From the IMG/VR virus record IMGVR_UViG_3300020162_000546, positions 1 through 46,838 of that record: DNA of 46,838 bases, one strand, 5' to 3'. Positions 40,401 to 46,838 of the stretch are shown here, piece by piece. Source of the stretch: a virus. Each line of letters opens with the position of its first letter. Positions within the stretch are counted from its first letter, which is position 1. The notes beneath the pieces are model-generated. The model searched no databases. It worked only from the letters and a program-made list of their open reading frames with translations, and was not told the DNA's origin. The position numbers and the translations under genes are program-made.

Positions 40401-43073
40401 AACTGAGTTATCATTGTTTAATACTCTGGCTGTTTTAGCTTTGCCAAAGTAAAGTTGTTTGTTATAATGGGCTTTGGATATAACCCCAACGTAGTCTGCC
40501 GCTGATGCAGGATTAACTCCGTTTGCCATTAATAGTCGCAGGTCTTTAGCTAATCCAAAGTTACTATCTTCTGGTCTATATAAATTAGCAGTGGGTATAA
40601 TTGCAGTATCTTCCAAGTAGCTAGATAATGACAATCGATCTGCTTTGGGTAACCGAGCCGCTATATACAAATTCTCGTAAGGTTTTACAAATGCTTTTTT
40701 CAAAGCCAAAGTAAATGTTTTGGTAGTATTAACAGTGTGGTAAATTGACTTGATGATAACGCTACTGGCAGTAATGGTTCCACTTGCGGTAACTGTTGAG
40801 ATTGGCGTATTGTTCATTGCATTAATATACGAGCTAGCTAATGTAATACGGGTGCCGGTTACATCATCTATTACATAATATGTCCCAACGGCAAAACCCA
40901 CTGCCGTACCCAATGTTCTAGAGGTGACATGAAATGCTTGCCCACGCAAATATGTATTGTAAGTAACCGTAGCAACACCATCTGTGTTTATAAATGTAAT
41001 GTTCGGTGTCACTAATACAGTGCTGGATGCAATTGCAGAAGTAGATACTCCAGAAATAGGTACTGGAGGTTGCGCCATTGCATTAGCATATGTACTAGCT
41101 AACATAATGGATGTTCCAGTTACTCTCTCAGTATAATAAGGTGACCCACTATTGTCTATATAAGGGATAACATAATATGTACCAATTGGAAATCCAGTTA
41201 CTGTAGTCCCCATTGCTGTTATATTAAATATTTGACCTTTGGTATAAGTGTCTGATGTTACTGTTGCAACACCAGCAGATGTAATATTAGTAATGGTGTG
41301 TGATATAATAGTAGGAGTTTTTATATTAACATCATAAGCTCTAACTGTAAAACTATAAGTACGATCTATAGTAGTTTCTGAAATGTAAAAATTCTTTTTA
41401 TCAAACGTTGTTGTACCAGCATCACACTCAAATGTACTGAATGTGGTGCGACCAATTAACAATCCGTTGTCTAATAATTTCAATCCTTGTGGTAAACGAC
41501 TGTGACTCCCGTCTAGTAATTCATAATATATTGTATTGCTGGTTTGTGCGGTGGCAGATATTTCTAATTCACTAACTGCACCATTATCCATAGACCCCAA
41601 GTTTGCTGGGGTATCCCAAACCACCCCAACACTTTCTTGTCCAGATATTGTAAGTTGAAATTGCTTGCGGCGACTTTTATAATACGTTTGCTCACCTGTT
41701 GCTGGATTAGTAGCGAGTACATCTTTTTTTCTTGCTCTAATATTAAACTTGTATGTTGTTTCAAGGTCAGGTAATACAGGTATAGTTCCTTGAATCCAAC
41801 CAGTATCTGCATCCAACGTTAAATCAAAACCATCACGTGCAGATGTTGGCAATCCTATGCTACCAATATCGTATGCCGCCCCATCAAATGAATTATCAAA
41901 TCCTGTCTCTGAAGAGTTATCTTCAAAATACTCAATCGTATCACCATTGTAGTCTATCGCATCAAACTTGTACATAAAGTTGTTATCATGCAATACTGGC
42001 CCAATCTCACCAATCTCGGTCTTCATAAGAGGACTATAAGTAACTTTACTATCCACAGTAAAGGTATTATCATCAACACTAATTTGATCTGATGAAACTT
42101 TTATATCGCTACTAGAGATTACTCTTAAATTATAGCTCTTTGCATTTTCTTTGTTTCCATCACTGACTGTAATAGTAAATTGATAGTTAGAATATATGTC
42201 TGTGCTGGGAGACAAGATTGGATAAGTGGTTACTGTTGGTGCATCATTATCGTATGTGCGACCATCAAACTGTTCATCGTCAAAACCCAAATTATTAATT
42301 TCTGTTCGTACCGCATCTGTCACATAGTAAGGACGAATAAACCCACTGATTTTACCAGTATGTTTATCTAGTGTTACACCATCTGGTAATTGTCCGGCAG
42401 ACAAGGACCAAGTTATTGTATCTTCTATATCTAAATCCAATGCAGTGATATCAATATCTACATATTGGCCATCAAAGTATGTGCCCAGAGGATCAAACTT
42501 TAAAATTTTCGGTGGGTTTGATCCCACAATGGTCATGCTAAATGTTCTATCTGCTACTGCGGCACCTGCTTGATACAATGAAATTACTAATGTTTCTCCA
42601 GCCGCGGCCAATGCACGATTTAATGTAACAGTTACTACTCCTGTTGACGATTTTTTAAATCTAGTTGTTATTATTGCGTTATCATTTATTACTGCTAACA
42701 CACGAGTAATGTCAAAAGTAATAGGTTGCGTCAATATAAACTGAGTACGTGTTGCATTACCATTGCTGGTAAATGTTTCGTAGTAATCAGCTACTCTAGC
42801 TCTAACAGCAAATTTACTTGTAATTTGTTTAAACCTAATCCTAGCTATACTATCGTTTGTATCAGTTTCACGTAAGATAGTGTCAGGTGATCCAGCAATA
42901 GTTCCATAACTGTCAATGTGGACTCCTGATGGCGGGGTACCTGCGACCAATTCAAAGGAAAGTGGACGTGATGGATCAACGCTGTCGTAGGCTTCTAACC
43001 CTAACGCGAAGAAATTAAGCTCTGATACTGTACCTAAACTACCAGACGGAGTGGACCAAACTGGAACAGACAT
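37497..43073 (-). CDS. Giant tail-fibre/adhesin-like structural protein (1858 residues)
   Basis: Protein of 1858 residues. Residues 30-250 have two Ig/cadherin-like units with the putative-Ig signature (PLSFELVAGTPPSGVHIDSYGTIAG; ITWSLSAGQLPDGVTLDKHTGKISG). The middle has further beta modules. Around residues 1240-1480 there are repeated units of about 63 residues (pattern GxGY-x-x-GD-x-x-K-V-x-G-x-x-LGGT(S/T)P(A/T)NDL) and three GTFSC...ISG units, then three PTTYYIxxTxGxxxFTLS units. Such multi-repeat proteins are typically tail fibres or whiskers that contact the host surface. A TATAAATA box (43108-43115) precedes it. It ends with a globular region (FFANKDAYATQDQGDAYLKWPK). Confidence 0.85.
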   Translation of the reverse strand: MSVPVWSTPSGSLGTVSELNFFALGLEAYDSVDPSRPLSFELVAGTPPSGVHIDSYGTIAGSPDTILRETDTNDSIARIRFKQITSKFAVRARVADYYETFTSNGNATRTQFILTQPITFDITRVLAVINDNAIITTRFKKSSTGVVTVTLNRALAAAGETLVISLYQAGAAVADRTFSMTIVGSNPPKILKFDPLGTYFDGQYVDIDITALDLDIEDTITWSLSAGQLPDGVTLDKHTGKISGFIRPYYVTDAVRTEINNLGFDDEQFDGRTYDNDAPTVTTYPILSPSTDIYSNYQFTITVSDGNKENAKSYNLRVISSSDIKVSSDQISVDDNTFTVDSKVTYSPLMKTEIGEIGPVLHDNNFMYKFDAIDYNGDTIEYFEDNSSETGFDNSFDGAAYDIGSIGLPTSARDGFDLTLDADTGWIQGTIPVLPDLETTYKFNIRARKKDVLATNPATGEQTYYKSRRKQFQLTISGQESVGVVWDTPANLGSMDNGAVSELEISATAQTSNTIYYELLDGSHSRLPQGLKLLDNGLLIGRTTFSTFECDAGTTTFDKKNFYISETTIDRTYSFTVRAYDVNIKTPTIISHTITNITSAGVATVTSDTYTKGQIFNITAMGTTVTGFPIGTYYVIPYIDNSGSPYYTERVTGTSIMLASTYANAMAQPPVPISGVSTSAIASSTVLVTPNITFINTDGVATVTYNTYLRGQAFHVTSRTLGTAVGFAVGTYYVIDDVTGTRITLASSYINAMNNTPISTVTASGTITASSVIIKSIYHTVNTTKTFTLALKKAFVKPYENLYIAARLPKADRLSLSSYLEDTAIIPTANLYRPEDSNFGLAKDLRLLMANGVNPASAADYVGVISKAHYNKQLYFGKAKTARVLNNDNSVRYEIVYLDVLDDLQNSEGINVTPAIDVTDNKIPFSADMDSIDVATTVTTDGVNSLYPNNLANMRRFITRTLGQVNKALPDWMTDMQEDGRVLGFTTGCVLAYVVPGTAKKIAYRLNNSDLNFNNLHVVADRYVWDNNLTRNYNKTDEKFLANELTTFDLYTEKYVPSTVSNMGAGAEFIVVSRDNLKYKEVNIVDGGNEYRVGDQITIPGSNLSGVDFVNDALITVTEVYNKKLIRDWKPHTTYMYGEPDIKYNNKVYRIRHNFTSGDTFTEMTGVTTISGTAETLGKLRDVTPLSGTAINVGRPDAITLVGGTAIPAPLQTGAPVPTIAVTGTGAGLTINISKLGTGVAYTESNTSVSIAALGGGYRPADLVKVSGAVLGGTSPANDLIIRVTDIQVTIYTSIPTLTLTGSGVGATVTVVKLGSDTTYTPDNISISVETLGIGYTAGDTLKVLGTYLGGTTPTNDLVFTVLPTESLTYSSVNTVTMTGIGTGAKVTVTKSGPPILTAVQATSIAGTFSCSDAILEVNQTVTISGTMSSSPTIPLVQITGTAGTFSCTNTTLAVGQSIKISGNASNVATAPLTSVQITSTRGTFSCTPLASLTSLYVGQEITISDALAGTGSIAEYINPPATYYIIATDGHSTFTLSTSPDPTSTPLTTVAGTTTGATFTIKYGLPPIAGYVSPTTYYITATNGINTFTLSEQINGLPIITNSGTPTGWTYTHNIISDYSNPTTYYITNTDGKNVFTLSKSRGGSPIVTMKGTPSGLIFSGTGTSYTRANTVIDITVPGKDYFTGDIIKVLGTELGGTSPANDLTFTAVARYMQPYDDGSTIALRLSTNSGITVLDQQIVDGRILSATVSGLSVANGVYGSTGSPKSGRTEVQGRSFIYADGADFVEPLLAPDGITLEYPYNPRVADPESRQKGTITTFDGNSMQFFANKDAYATQDQGDAYLKWPKMNIFHMQRLS

Positions 43074-43106
43074 TCGTTATGTGACCTTATATTTTTACCT
43101 ACTTAA

Positions 43107-43673
43107 CTATTTATAGTCGGAACAAAATTGGGTTATCGGTATATGTGATAAATTTTTCAATGTGTGAAATTCTCCTGGAATTATTACATTATCTGCAATT
43201 ACACGTATATATTGGTGTTTGGGGTGTGATCTTACTACTTCTGTAATTTGTTCTATCCAACTACCAAAATAGGTTGGACCATCATTCGACTTCTTGTAAA
43301 ATTCCGTATCTGCATAAACATTGTTAAATTTGCTGTTTACGCCACAAAGATCAAACCCCAACATATAGATAGTATGTGGATCAGATTTACTGGCATACGT
43401 TAATGCTATCGGACCACTGCTATATGTATAGTTATACACAATGGGATTAGCACCCATTCTGGGTAGTGGTTTTCTGGTATAAAATTTATGTTTTAGCGCA
43501 TACCCGGACTTTTGTATCTCTGTACTGATACCTGGATCTGTTGCTACCAATACATCTGGTGTAAAATGTCGATAGAGTGCGTTACATCCGTAAATTTTTC
43601 CATACTTACGTAATGTAGTTAATTCAATCGGCTGTCTGGATACTCCGTTGCCTAATACAAATGTCAGTGTCAT
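43107..43673 (-). CDS. Rossmann-like conserved phage protein
   Basis: Protein of 188 residues. It starts MTLTFVLGNGVSRQPIELTTLRKYGKIYGCNALYRHF, where G-N-G-x-S near the start resembles the MptE/DUF115-like Rossmann proteins, followed by VLVATDPGIS and IYMLGFDLCGVNSK. These glycine-rich strand-loops could bind a nucleotide or nucleotide-sugar. The gene lies between a terminator and the giant adhesin gene, and its stop overlaps the adhesin's promoter box. Perhaps a modifier of the structural proteins, but this is a guess. Confidence 0.55.
   Translation of the reverse strand: MTLTFVLGNGVSRQPIELTTLRKYGKIYGCNALYRHFTPDVLVATDPGISTEIQKSGYALKHKFYTRKPLPRMGANPIVYNYTYSSGPIALTYASKSDPHTIYMLGFDLCGVNSKFNNVYADTEFYKKSNDGPTYFGSWIEQITEVVRSHPKHQYIRVIADNVIIPGEFHTLKNLSHIPITQFCSDYK
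43108..43115 (-). promoter_or_regulatory. T4-type late promoter box TATAAATA
   Basis: Exact TATAAATA on the minus strand, overlapping the stop region of the upstream gene and 34 bases before the ATG of the giant adhesin gene, a normal leadered spacing. An AAGGT string between could be the ribosome binding site. Confidence 0.6.
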
Positions 43674-43684
43674 ATAGTGATTAA

Positions 43685-43711
43685 AAAGCCCTGGTATTTA
43701 CCCAGGGCTTT
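43685..43711 (-). terminator. Hairpin terminator with TAAATA in loop
   Basis: AAAGCCCTGG paired with CCAGGGCTTT (10 bp), loop GTAAATA region, followed on the minus strand by a short T-run (TTTTTA). It ends the 232-residue gene; because it is symmetric it can also act on the plus strand. The loop contains GGTAAATA, a late-promoter-like box for the downstream 188-residue gene. Confidence 0.82.
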
Positions 43712-43730
43712 AATCTTAATTAAAAATCAA

Positions 43731-44429
43731 TTAAGCGTTTGGTATTTTGCAATACGTAGCATCTGCTGTACCAAATGTCCAGGGTGTAGCTACATCAGTG
43801 ACATAAACTGTACCAGTACCACGAGTCAACGTAGCTTTGTGGGCTGTTAACTTGGTTACATAGTAAGTACCGCTTGATGCATCTGTTGCTACAATTTCCA
43901 TTTCACCGGCTGCTGAACTTGCTGAACTTTTCAGTTTGCAAATCATTGTGCCGTCTGCTGTTTTTACTTTATAACGTGTACCAGATACTTGCTTAATTAT
44001 ATCAGCAACTTTGCGACTTCCGCCAGTTACATAAGCATAAGCAGTAATTGCATTTTCTTCATAAGTAGCTGAACCGACGGTACCGCTATCAACTTCAAAT
44101 ACTGCTGTTGCTGTTCCGGTTGTTTCTGCACCCCCATCGCTGTCAGCAATAGTAACTGTTGGCAATGCTGTGTATCCAGAACCTTTTTCTGTCATTGTGA
44201 CTAGTGTTGGTGCACCTGCTGTAATTGTCACAGTACCAGTAGCTGTTACACCGCCTGGCAGTTGTGGAGCACTAAAAGTTACTGTTGAGGTAGCTTGAGT
44301 GAAATTAGCCCAGCTTCCGCCGATTGTTACACTGGCAATGCCGTTACCACCAATACCATCATCAGTTGTTACGCTTGTGGAACCGATGTTACGGTTACCA
44401 AAATACTTTTTATTTAGACTTCTTGCCAT
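43731..44429 (-). CDS. Virion structural protein with beta repeats
   Basis: Protein of 232 residues. It opens MARSLNKKYFGNRNIGSTSV and is then dominated by Thr/Gly/Ala-rich beta strands (GVTATGTVTITAGAPTLVTMTEKGSGY, TALPTVTIADSDGG), the same style of repeat (GSGY...PTVTI) as in the giant adhesin. I associate this N-terminus with conserved structural proteins of aquatic T4-like phages. It has an AAGGAG ribosome binding site and a CATAAATA box (44511-44518), and is closed by the hairpin terminator. Probably a head-decoration or fibre-related protein. Confidence 0.72.
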   Translation of the reverse strand: MARSLNKKYFGNRNIGSTSVTTDDGIGGNGIASVTIGGSWANFTQATSTVTFSAPQLPGGVTATGTVTITAGAPTLVTMTEKGSGYTALPTVTIADSDGGAETTGTATAVFEVDSGTVGSATYEENAITAYAYVTGGSRKVADIIKQVSGTRYKVKTADGTMICKLKSSASSAAGEMEIVATDASSGTYYVTKLTAHKATLTRGTGTVYVTDVATPWTFGTADATYCKIPNA

Positions 44430-44510
44430 TTGTTTTCTCCTTAAATGTGACGTTTTAGGTCATACGCGGTGGTCGCCGCATAAATCCGCTAACCTATTCA
44501 GTGGACAACT

Positions 44511-44518
44511 TATTTATG
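44511..44518 (-). promoter_or_regulatory. Late-promoter-like box CATAAATA
   Basis: Minus-strand CATAAATA, one base from the T4 consensus, overlaps the stop codon of the 99-residue gene and lies about 80 bases before the ATG at 44429, which has its own AAGGAG site. Leadered late transcript likely. Confidence 0.45.
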
Positions 44519-44813
44519 CAAAATCTTGATTAGCCAGTATCATAAGCAATAAGTGTTGCTGAGCAAAACTTAACACGTCGTTGGCTTGTTGTATTTTTTC
44601 ATTATATGATGTTTGGCCAGCGTCACTGGGACGTCGACGTATACGCATTAAAATTTTACTGCTTTCAAGCATTATACTGTCAATATTAGCCAGTAATCTA
44701 TGGAAATCGCGATGATATTGTGGGTATTTGTTACCGAAATGAAGTAGGCTTTGTCGTACATTATACCAGTGTTCCATGTTAGTTATAGTTACGTTTAGTA
44801 AGTCAATTTCCAT
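44514..44813 (-). CDS. Small helical protein, unknown
   Basis: Protein of 99 residues, helical throughout (LNVTITNMEHWYNVRQSLLHFG, HRLLANIDSIMLESSKILMRIRRRP, LSFAQQHLLLMILANQDFA) with a basic RIRRRP patch. It is divergent from the endolysin gene with only 29 bases between the two start codons. A TTTAAATA box ends 5 bases before its ATG without a ribosome binding site. No domain recognised. Confidence 0.6.
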   Translation of the reverse strand: MEIDLLNVTITNMEHWYNVRQSLLHFGNKYPQYHRDFHRLLANIDSIMLESSKILMRIRRRPSDAGQTSYNEKIQQANDVLSFAQQHLLLMILANQDFA

Positions 44814-44820
44814 ATAAATA
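44813..44820 (+). promoter_or_regulatory. T4-type late promoter box TATAAATA for the endolysin
   Basis: Exact TATAAATA on the plus strand, 22 bases before the endolysin ATG, with a CGGAG ribosome binding site between. It overlaps the ATG and the TTTAAATA box (44819-44826, minus strand) of the divergent 99-residue gene, so the two promoters share bases. Confidence 0.62.
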
Positions 44821-44826
44821 TTTAAA
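44819..44826 (-). promoter_or_regulatory. Late-promoter-like box TTTAAATA
   Basis: Minus-strand TTTAAATA followed by 5 bases (TTTAT) and the ATG at 44813, the same spacing as the other leaderless-type boxes. It physically overlaps the plus-strand TATAAATA of the endolysin. Confidence 0.4.
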
Positions 44827-44842
44827 CAAACGGAGACTCACT

Positions 44843-45682
44843 ATGAAATTTAATTTCACTCAAGATCAATTAGCTAAAGTGTTGACACATAACAAAGACG
44901 TAGCTGGATGGTATACTGCTATGTGCGATGTTTTACCAAAATTTGAGATAGATTCAGAACTACGTGTAGCTGGATTTTTAGCGCAATGTGCTCATGAAAG
45001 TAATGACTTTACAGTACTACAGGAAAACTTGTATTATACTGCTGACGGATTAACTAAGATTTTCCCTAGGTATTTTACATCAGTTAATCCTGCTGATTAT
45101 GCCAAGCAACCAGAAAAAATTGCCAGTCGTGTTTATGGCGACAGAATGGGTAATGGAAATGAAGCCAGTAAGGAAGGCTATAAATTCCGCGGTCGTGGAC
45201 CAATTCAATTGACTGGCAAAGATAACTATACTGCTTGTAGTAAATCAGTATATGGTGATTTACGTCTAGTAGAAAGTCCTGATCTAGTTACTACCGACAA
45301 GGAAGCCGCACTGAGTACTGCTTGTTGGTTTTGGAAAAAGAACGGATTAAATGAAATTGCTGATCGTGGTGATATCGTTACTATGACCAAACGTGTCAAC
45401 GGTGGTACTATTGGATTGGATGATCGTAAAAAACATTATGATACTGCCATGGCTGTATTTGGTGGCAAAGTACCTGAGCAAACTACTCCGGTATTGACCG
45501 AAAACTTACGTGTGGGAAGTCGTGGCGATGCTGTTGCCGCTATACAGGCCAAGTTGGGGTTAAATGCTGACGGTGCATTTGGTCCAGGAACTGAAGCCGC
45601 TGTTAAAAAGTGGCAGGCAGATCATGGGTTAACTGCTGACGGTATTGTGGGACCAACAACGTATGGAAAAATGATAGGCTGA
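44843..45682 (+). CDS. Endolysin: GH19 chitinase-like domain plus peptidoglycan-binding domain
   Basis: Protein of 279 residues. The N-terminal GH19-type domain has AQCAHESNDF at 47-56 with the catalytic Glu at 52, and FRGRGPIQLTG at 115-125, the GH19 signature. It cleaves the glycan chains of peptidoglycan. Residues 210-279 are a PG_binding_1 domain (VAAIQAKLGLNADGAFGPGT, then TADGIVGPTTYGKM), which anchors the enzyme to cell wall. No signal peptide is seen, so export needs the holin. The gene has a late promoter and a CGGAG ribosome binding site, and is followed after one base by the protease gene. Confidence 0.95.
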   Translation: MKFNFTQDQLAKVLTHNKDVAGWYTAMCDVLPKFEIDSELRVAGFLAQCAHESNDFTVLQENLYYTADGLTKIFPRYFTSVNPADYAKQPEKIASRVYGDRMGNGNEASKEGYKFRGRGPIQLTGKDNYTACSKSVYGDLRLVESPDLVTTDKEAALSTACWFWKKNGLNEIADRGDIVTMTKRVNGGTIGLDDRKKHYDTAMAVFGGKVPEQTTPVLTENLRVGSRGDAVAAIQAKLGLNADGAFGPGTEAAVKKWQADHGLTADGIVGPTTYGKMIG

Positions 45683-45683
45683 T

Positions 45684-46175
45684 ATGCGGGTAACTGAGAC
45701 CACAAAACGAGAACGTGAATCACAACGTGTCAGGCAATTGGGGGCACGCCGTGGTGTAATGACTCGACGAATTTATGGTTATGAAAAAACTTATTTAGAA
45801 ACTATAGAGAAGTTAAACAAACCACGTGATCTTGGTTCATTGCAACGGCTTGCTAAAAAAATCTGGGCTGAATTTTATCATGGAAGTAGAAAACTTCCTG
45901 AGATTAGATTTGGCCCAGGCACATTAGAGCTGGGTTATCCATTAAGCTATACCATGGGATATAGTTTGATAGAACTATGCCCTGGTCAACGAAATGTTGT
46001 AACATTAGTTCATGAATTGGTTCATGCCATTGGGCCCAGTCAACATGGTGCAAACTTTGCACAGTTATATTATAAAGTATTGGAAAAATATTTACCTGTG
46101 GCGATACGCGAAAAAGTATATCAATATTTGGTCAAAGAACATTCTCAATTAATGAGAAAAGTTTACCACAAATAA
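45684..46175 (+). CDS. SprT-like zinc metalloprotease
   Basis: Protein of 163 residues. The HELVH zinc motif is at 110-114 (H110, E111, H114), with a downstream H121 in GPSQHGANFAQLY, matching the third ligand region of SprT-like/WSS1-related proteins. The N-terminal half is basic (TKRERESQRVRQLGARRG). The ATG directly follows the endolysin stop (TGA-T-ATG), so both are on one late message. It may cleave proteins on DNA or in the virion, or be part of the lysis step; its substrate is not evident. Confidence 0.72.
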   Translation: MRVTETTKRERESQRVRQLGARRGVMTRRIYGYEKTYLETIEKLNKPRDLGSLQRLAKKIWAEFYHGSRKLPEIRFGPGTLELGYPLSYTMGYSLIELCPGQRNVVTLVHELVHAIGPSQHGANFAQLYYKVLEKYLPVAIREKVYQYLVKEHSQLMRKVYHK

Positions 46176-46176
46176 G

Positions 46177-46461
46177 TTATCCAATTTTTTTAATGTAGTA
46201 TCCACCGCCAGTATATTCTTTTGGCAGTTGACGATATGGTATAGTATGTCTGGCACCATCGTTAGATTTGACGGTTAATGCATACTCTAACTGATTACGG
46301 TTGATATGATTGATAGCCGATCCTGACCAACCAGTCACTGTTCCTGTGCCAGCTGGAATTTGATTGTATCCCCACTCAACAATATCACCTTTGACAATTC
46401 TGGGTAGGTCAGCAATTTGTTCCAGCAAGTCTGAAAACGGTATAAGGATGTCAGCATTCAT
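46177..46461 (-). CDS. Small beta-rich protein, unknown
   Basis: Protein of 94 residues with a beta-strand pattern (GDIVEWGYNQIPAGTGTVTGWSG, LEYALTVKSNDGARHTIPYRQLP) and no known motif. The sequence looks like an SH3-like barrel. It converges with the protease gene (1-base gap). It starts 5 bases after an exact TATAAATA, directly downstream of the capsid gene terminator, which suggests strong late expression. Confidence 0.6.
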   Translation of the reverse strand: MNADILIPFSDLLEQIADLPRIVKGDIVEWGYNQIPAGTGTVTGWSGSAINHINRNQLEYALTVKSNDGARHTIPYRQLPKEYTGGGYYIKKIG

Positions 46462-46466
46462 AATAT

Positions 46467-46474
46467 TATTTATA
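46467..46474 (-). promoter_or_regulatory. T4-type late promoter box TATAAATA (leaderless geometry)
   Basis: Exact TATAAATA on the minus strand, 5 bases (ATATT) before the ATG at 46461. It lies 10 bases after the hairpin terminator of the capsid gene. Confidence 0.62.
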
Positions 46475-46484
46475 TCAAAACAAA

Positions 46485-46502
46485 AGCCCCATTGCTGGGG
46501 CT
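46485..46502 (-). terminator. Hairpin terminator after capsid gene
   Basis: AGCCCCA paired with TGGGGCT, loop TTGC, followed on the minus strand by a T-rich run (TTTTGTTTT). It lies about 45 bases after the stop of the gp23-like gene and also suits the plus strand. Confidence 0.8.
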
Positions 46503-46545
46503 TCTGTATTTGCTTTGCTTTTACTTCTTGGGTTTAACTTTTCGA

Positions 46546-46838
46546 TTAAGAGAAAGTTAAGTTTGATACTGCAATTTCACCCAAATAGTCGCCGGCATTA
46601 CCTAGAGACGATGCAGTGTTTGTCAATTCGACATAACCGTAACGTGTCATAAAGCCAACAACTGGTTCAAACGTAGCTGGGTCAAGCACAACGCCACTGC
46701 TCATCAACGGAATGTATGGGCAATAGAACGCTGCGGCATCAGCTTCGCTTGTGCCCTTATAACCAACCAATACAGAAGCTGTATCACTAGCATAAGAGTT
46801 TACAAACACACGCATAGCGCCATTCAATGTACCAACAA
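46546..46838 (-). CDS. 23: gp23-like major capsid protein, C-terminal end (runs off window edge)
   Basis: The frame is open to the window edge; about 97 codons are visible. The end reads VLVGYKGTSEADAAAFYCPYIP, then DPATFEPVVGFMTRYGYVELTN, which matches the C-terminal signature of gp23 major capsid proteins (G-x-K-G...D-A-x-A-F-Y-x-P-Y-x-P-L...F-x-P-V-x-G-F-x-T-R-Y-G). It forms the hexameric lattice of the head and needs a GroES-type helper in T4. The final residues differ from T4. The rest of the gene and possibly gp21-22 lie beyond the window. Confidence 0.93.
   Translation of the reverse strand, partial: VGTLNGAMRVFVNSYASDTASVLVGYKGTSEADAAAFYCPYIPLMSSGVVLDPATFEPVVGFMTRYGYVELTNTASSLGNAGDYLGEIAVSNLTFS

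Noticed and set aside
37497-43073. Plus-strand open frames of 60-170 codons opposite the adhesin and other long minus-strand genes
   Set aside because: They are shadows of long genes, with low-complexity translation and no ribosome binding sites.
1-46838. tRNA genes, CRISPR arrays, insertion sequences, integrase or att sites
   Set aside because: Gaps between genes are short and show no cloverleaf pattern, no regular spacer array, no transposase or recombinase motifs, and no flanking direct repeats beyond the uvsX copy and coding repeats.

Overview
The window is part of the genome of a T4-like myovirus (Caudoviricetes, tailed phage) that infects a Gram-negative bacterium. The T4-type hallmarks are a gp17-type terminase large subunit, the C-terminus of a gp23-type major capsid protein at the right edge, UvsX recombinase, a gp32-type single-strand binding protein, a gp44-type clamp loader, a gp31/GroES-type co-chaperonin, PhoH, and boxes matching the T4 late promoter TATAAATA. 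The Gram-negative host is inferred from a Rz/Rz1-like spanin pair and exported lipoproteins. The DNA is AT-rich and gene-dense, with no stretch over 300 bases lacking a gene. I see no tRNA, integrase, CRISPR array or insertion sequence. The gene style resembles aquatic T4-like phages (cyanophage/pelagiphage relatives), but no photosynthesis gene is present, so the host is undetermined. Almost everything is on the minus strand. The plus-strand genes are one glycosyltransferase-like gene, phoH, and an endolysin plus metalloprotease pair.

Layout by position. 1-4.2 kb: sugar and small-molecule modification genes (FkbM-like methyltransferase, two glycosyltransferase-like genes, an APS-kinase/nucleotidylyltransferase fusion, a NodU/CmcH-type carbamoyltransferase). 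4.2-10.6 kb: a recombination block (possible UvsY-like protein, two unusual radical SAM proteins, an acidic small protein, UvsX, an inserted unknown gene preceded by a duplicated uvsX start, gp32). 10.7-22.2 kb: a large set of probable internal virion proteins surrounding the terminase, many with T4-like capsid-targeting N-termini and the recurring motif QGVAE. 22.2-27.5 kb: small beta-rich proteins, a GT-A-like transferase, a ClpA-type unfoldase and a DnaJ. 27.5-30.2 kb: a lysis cassette (holin candidate, lipoprotein, Rz-like spanin) and two conserved unknown genes. 30.3-36.6 kb: PhoH, exported proteins, clamp loader, co-chaperonin and a DnaE-like fragment. 36.5-44.4 kb: tail-fibre/adhesin-like structural proteins, including one of 1858 residues. 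44.5-46.8 kb: endolysin, SprT-like protease and the capsid gene end.

The most unusual part is 10.7-22.2 kb. Consecutive genes there encode proteins whose first 10-25 residues look like T4 internal-protein targeting peptides ending in a (hydrophobic)-x-Glu protease site. The 718-residue member carries seven internal copies of a GVAE-like motif, as if it were a polyprotein cut by the prohead protease. Its neighbours include a ligase-like/nucleotidylyltransferase fusion and a polymerase-beta-like nucleotidyltransferase. My reading is that this phage packages and ejects a processed cocktail of proteins, some of them nucleotidyl-transfer enzymes. This is an inference from sequence patterns.

Other notable points: six genes have a late-promoter-like box exactly 5-6 bases before the ATG, which predicts leaderless late mRNAs; the first 15 codons of uvsX, with their ribosome binding site, are duplicated in front of an inserted gene; and three perfect inverted repeats lie within one 78-codon gene.
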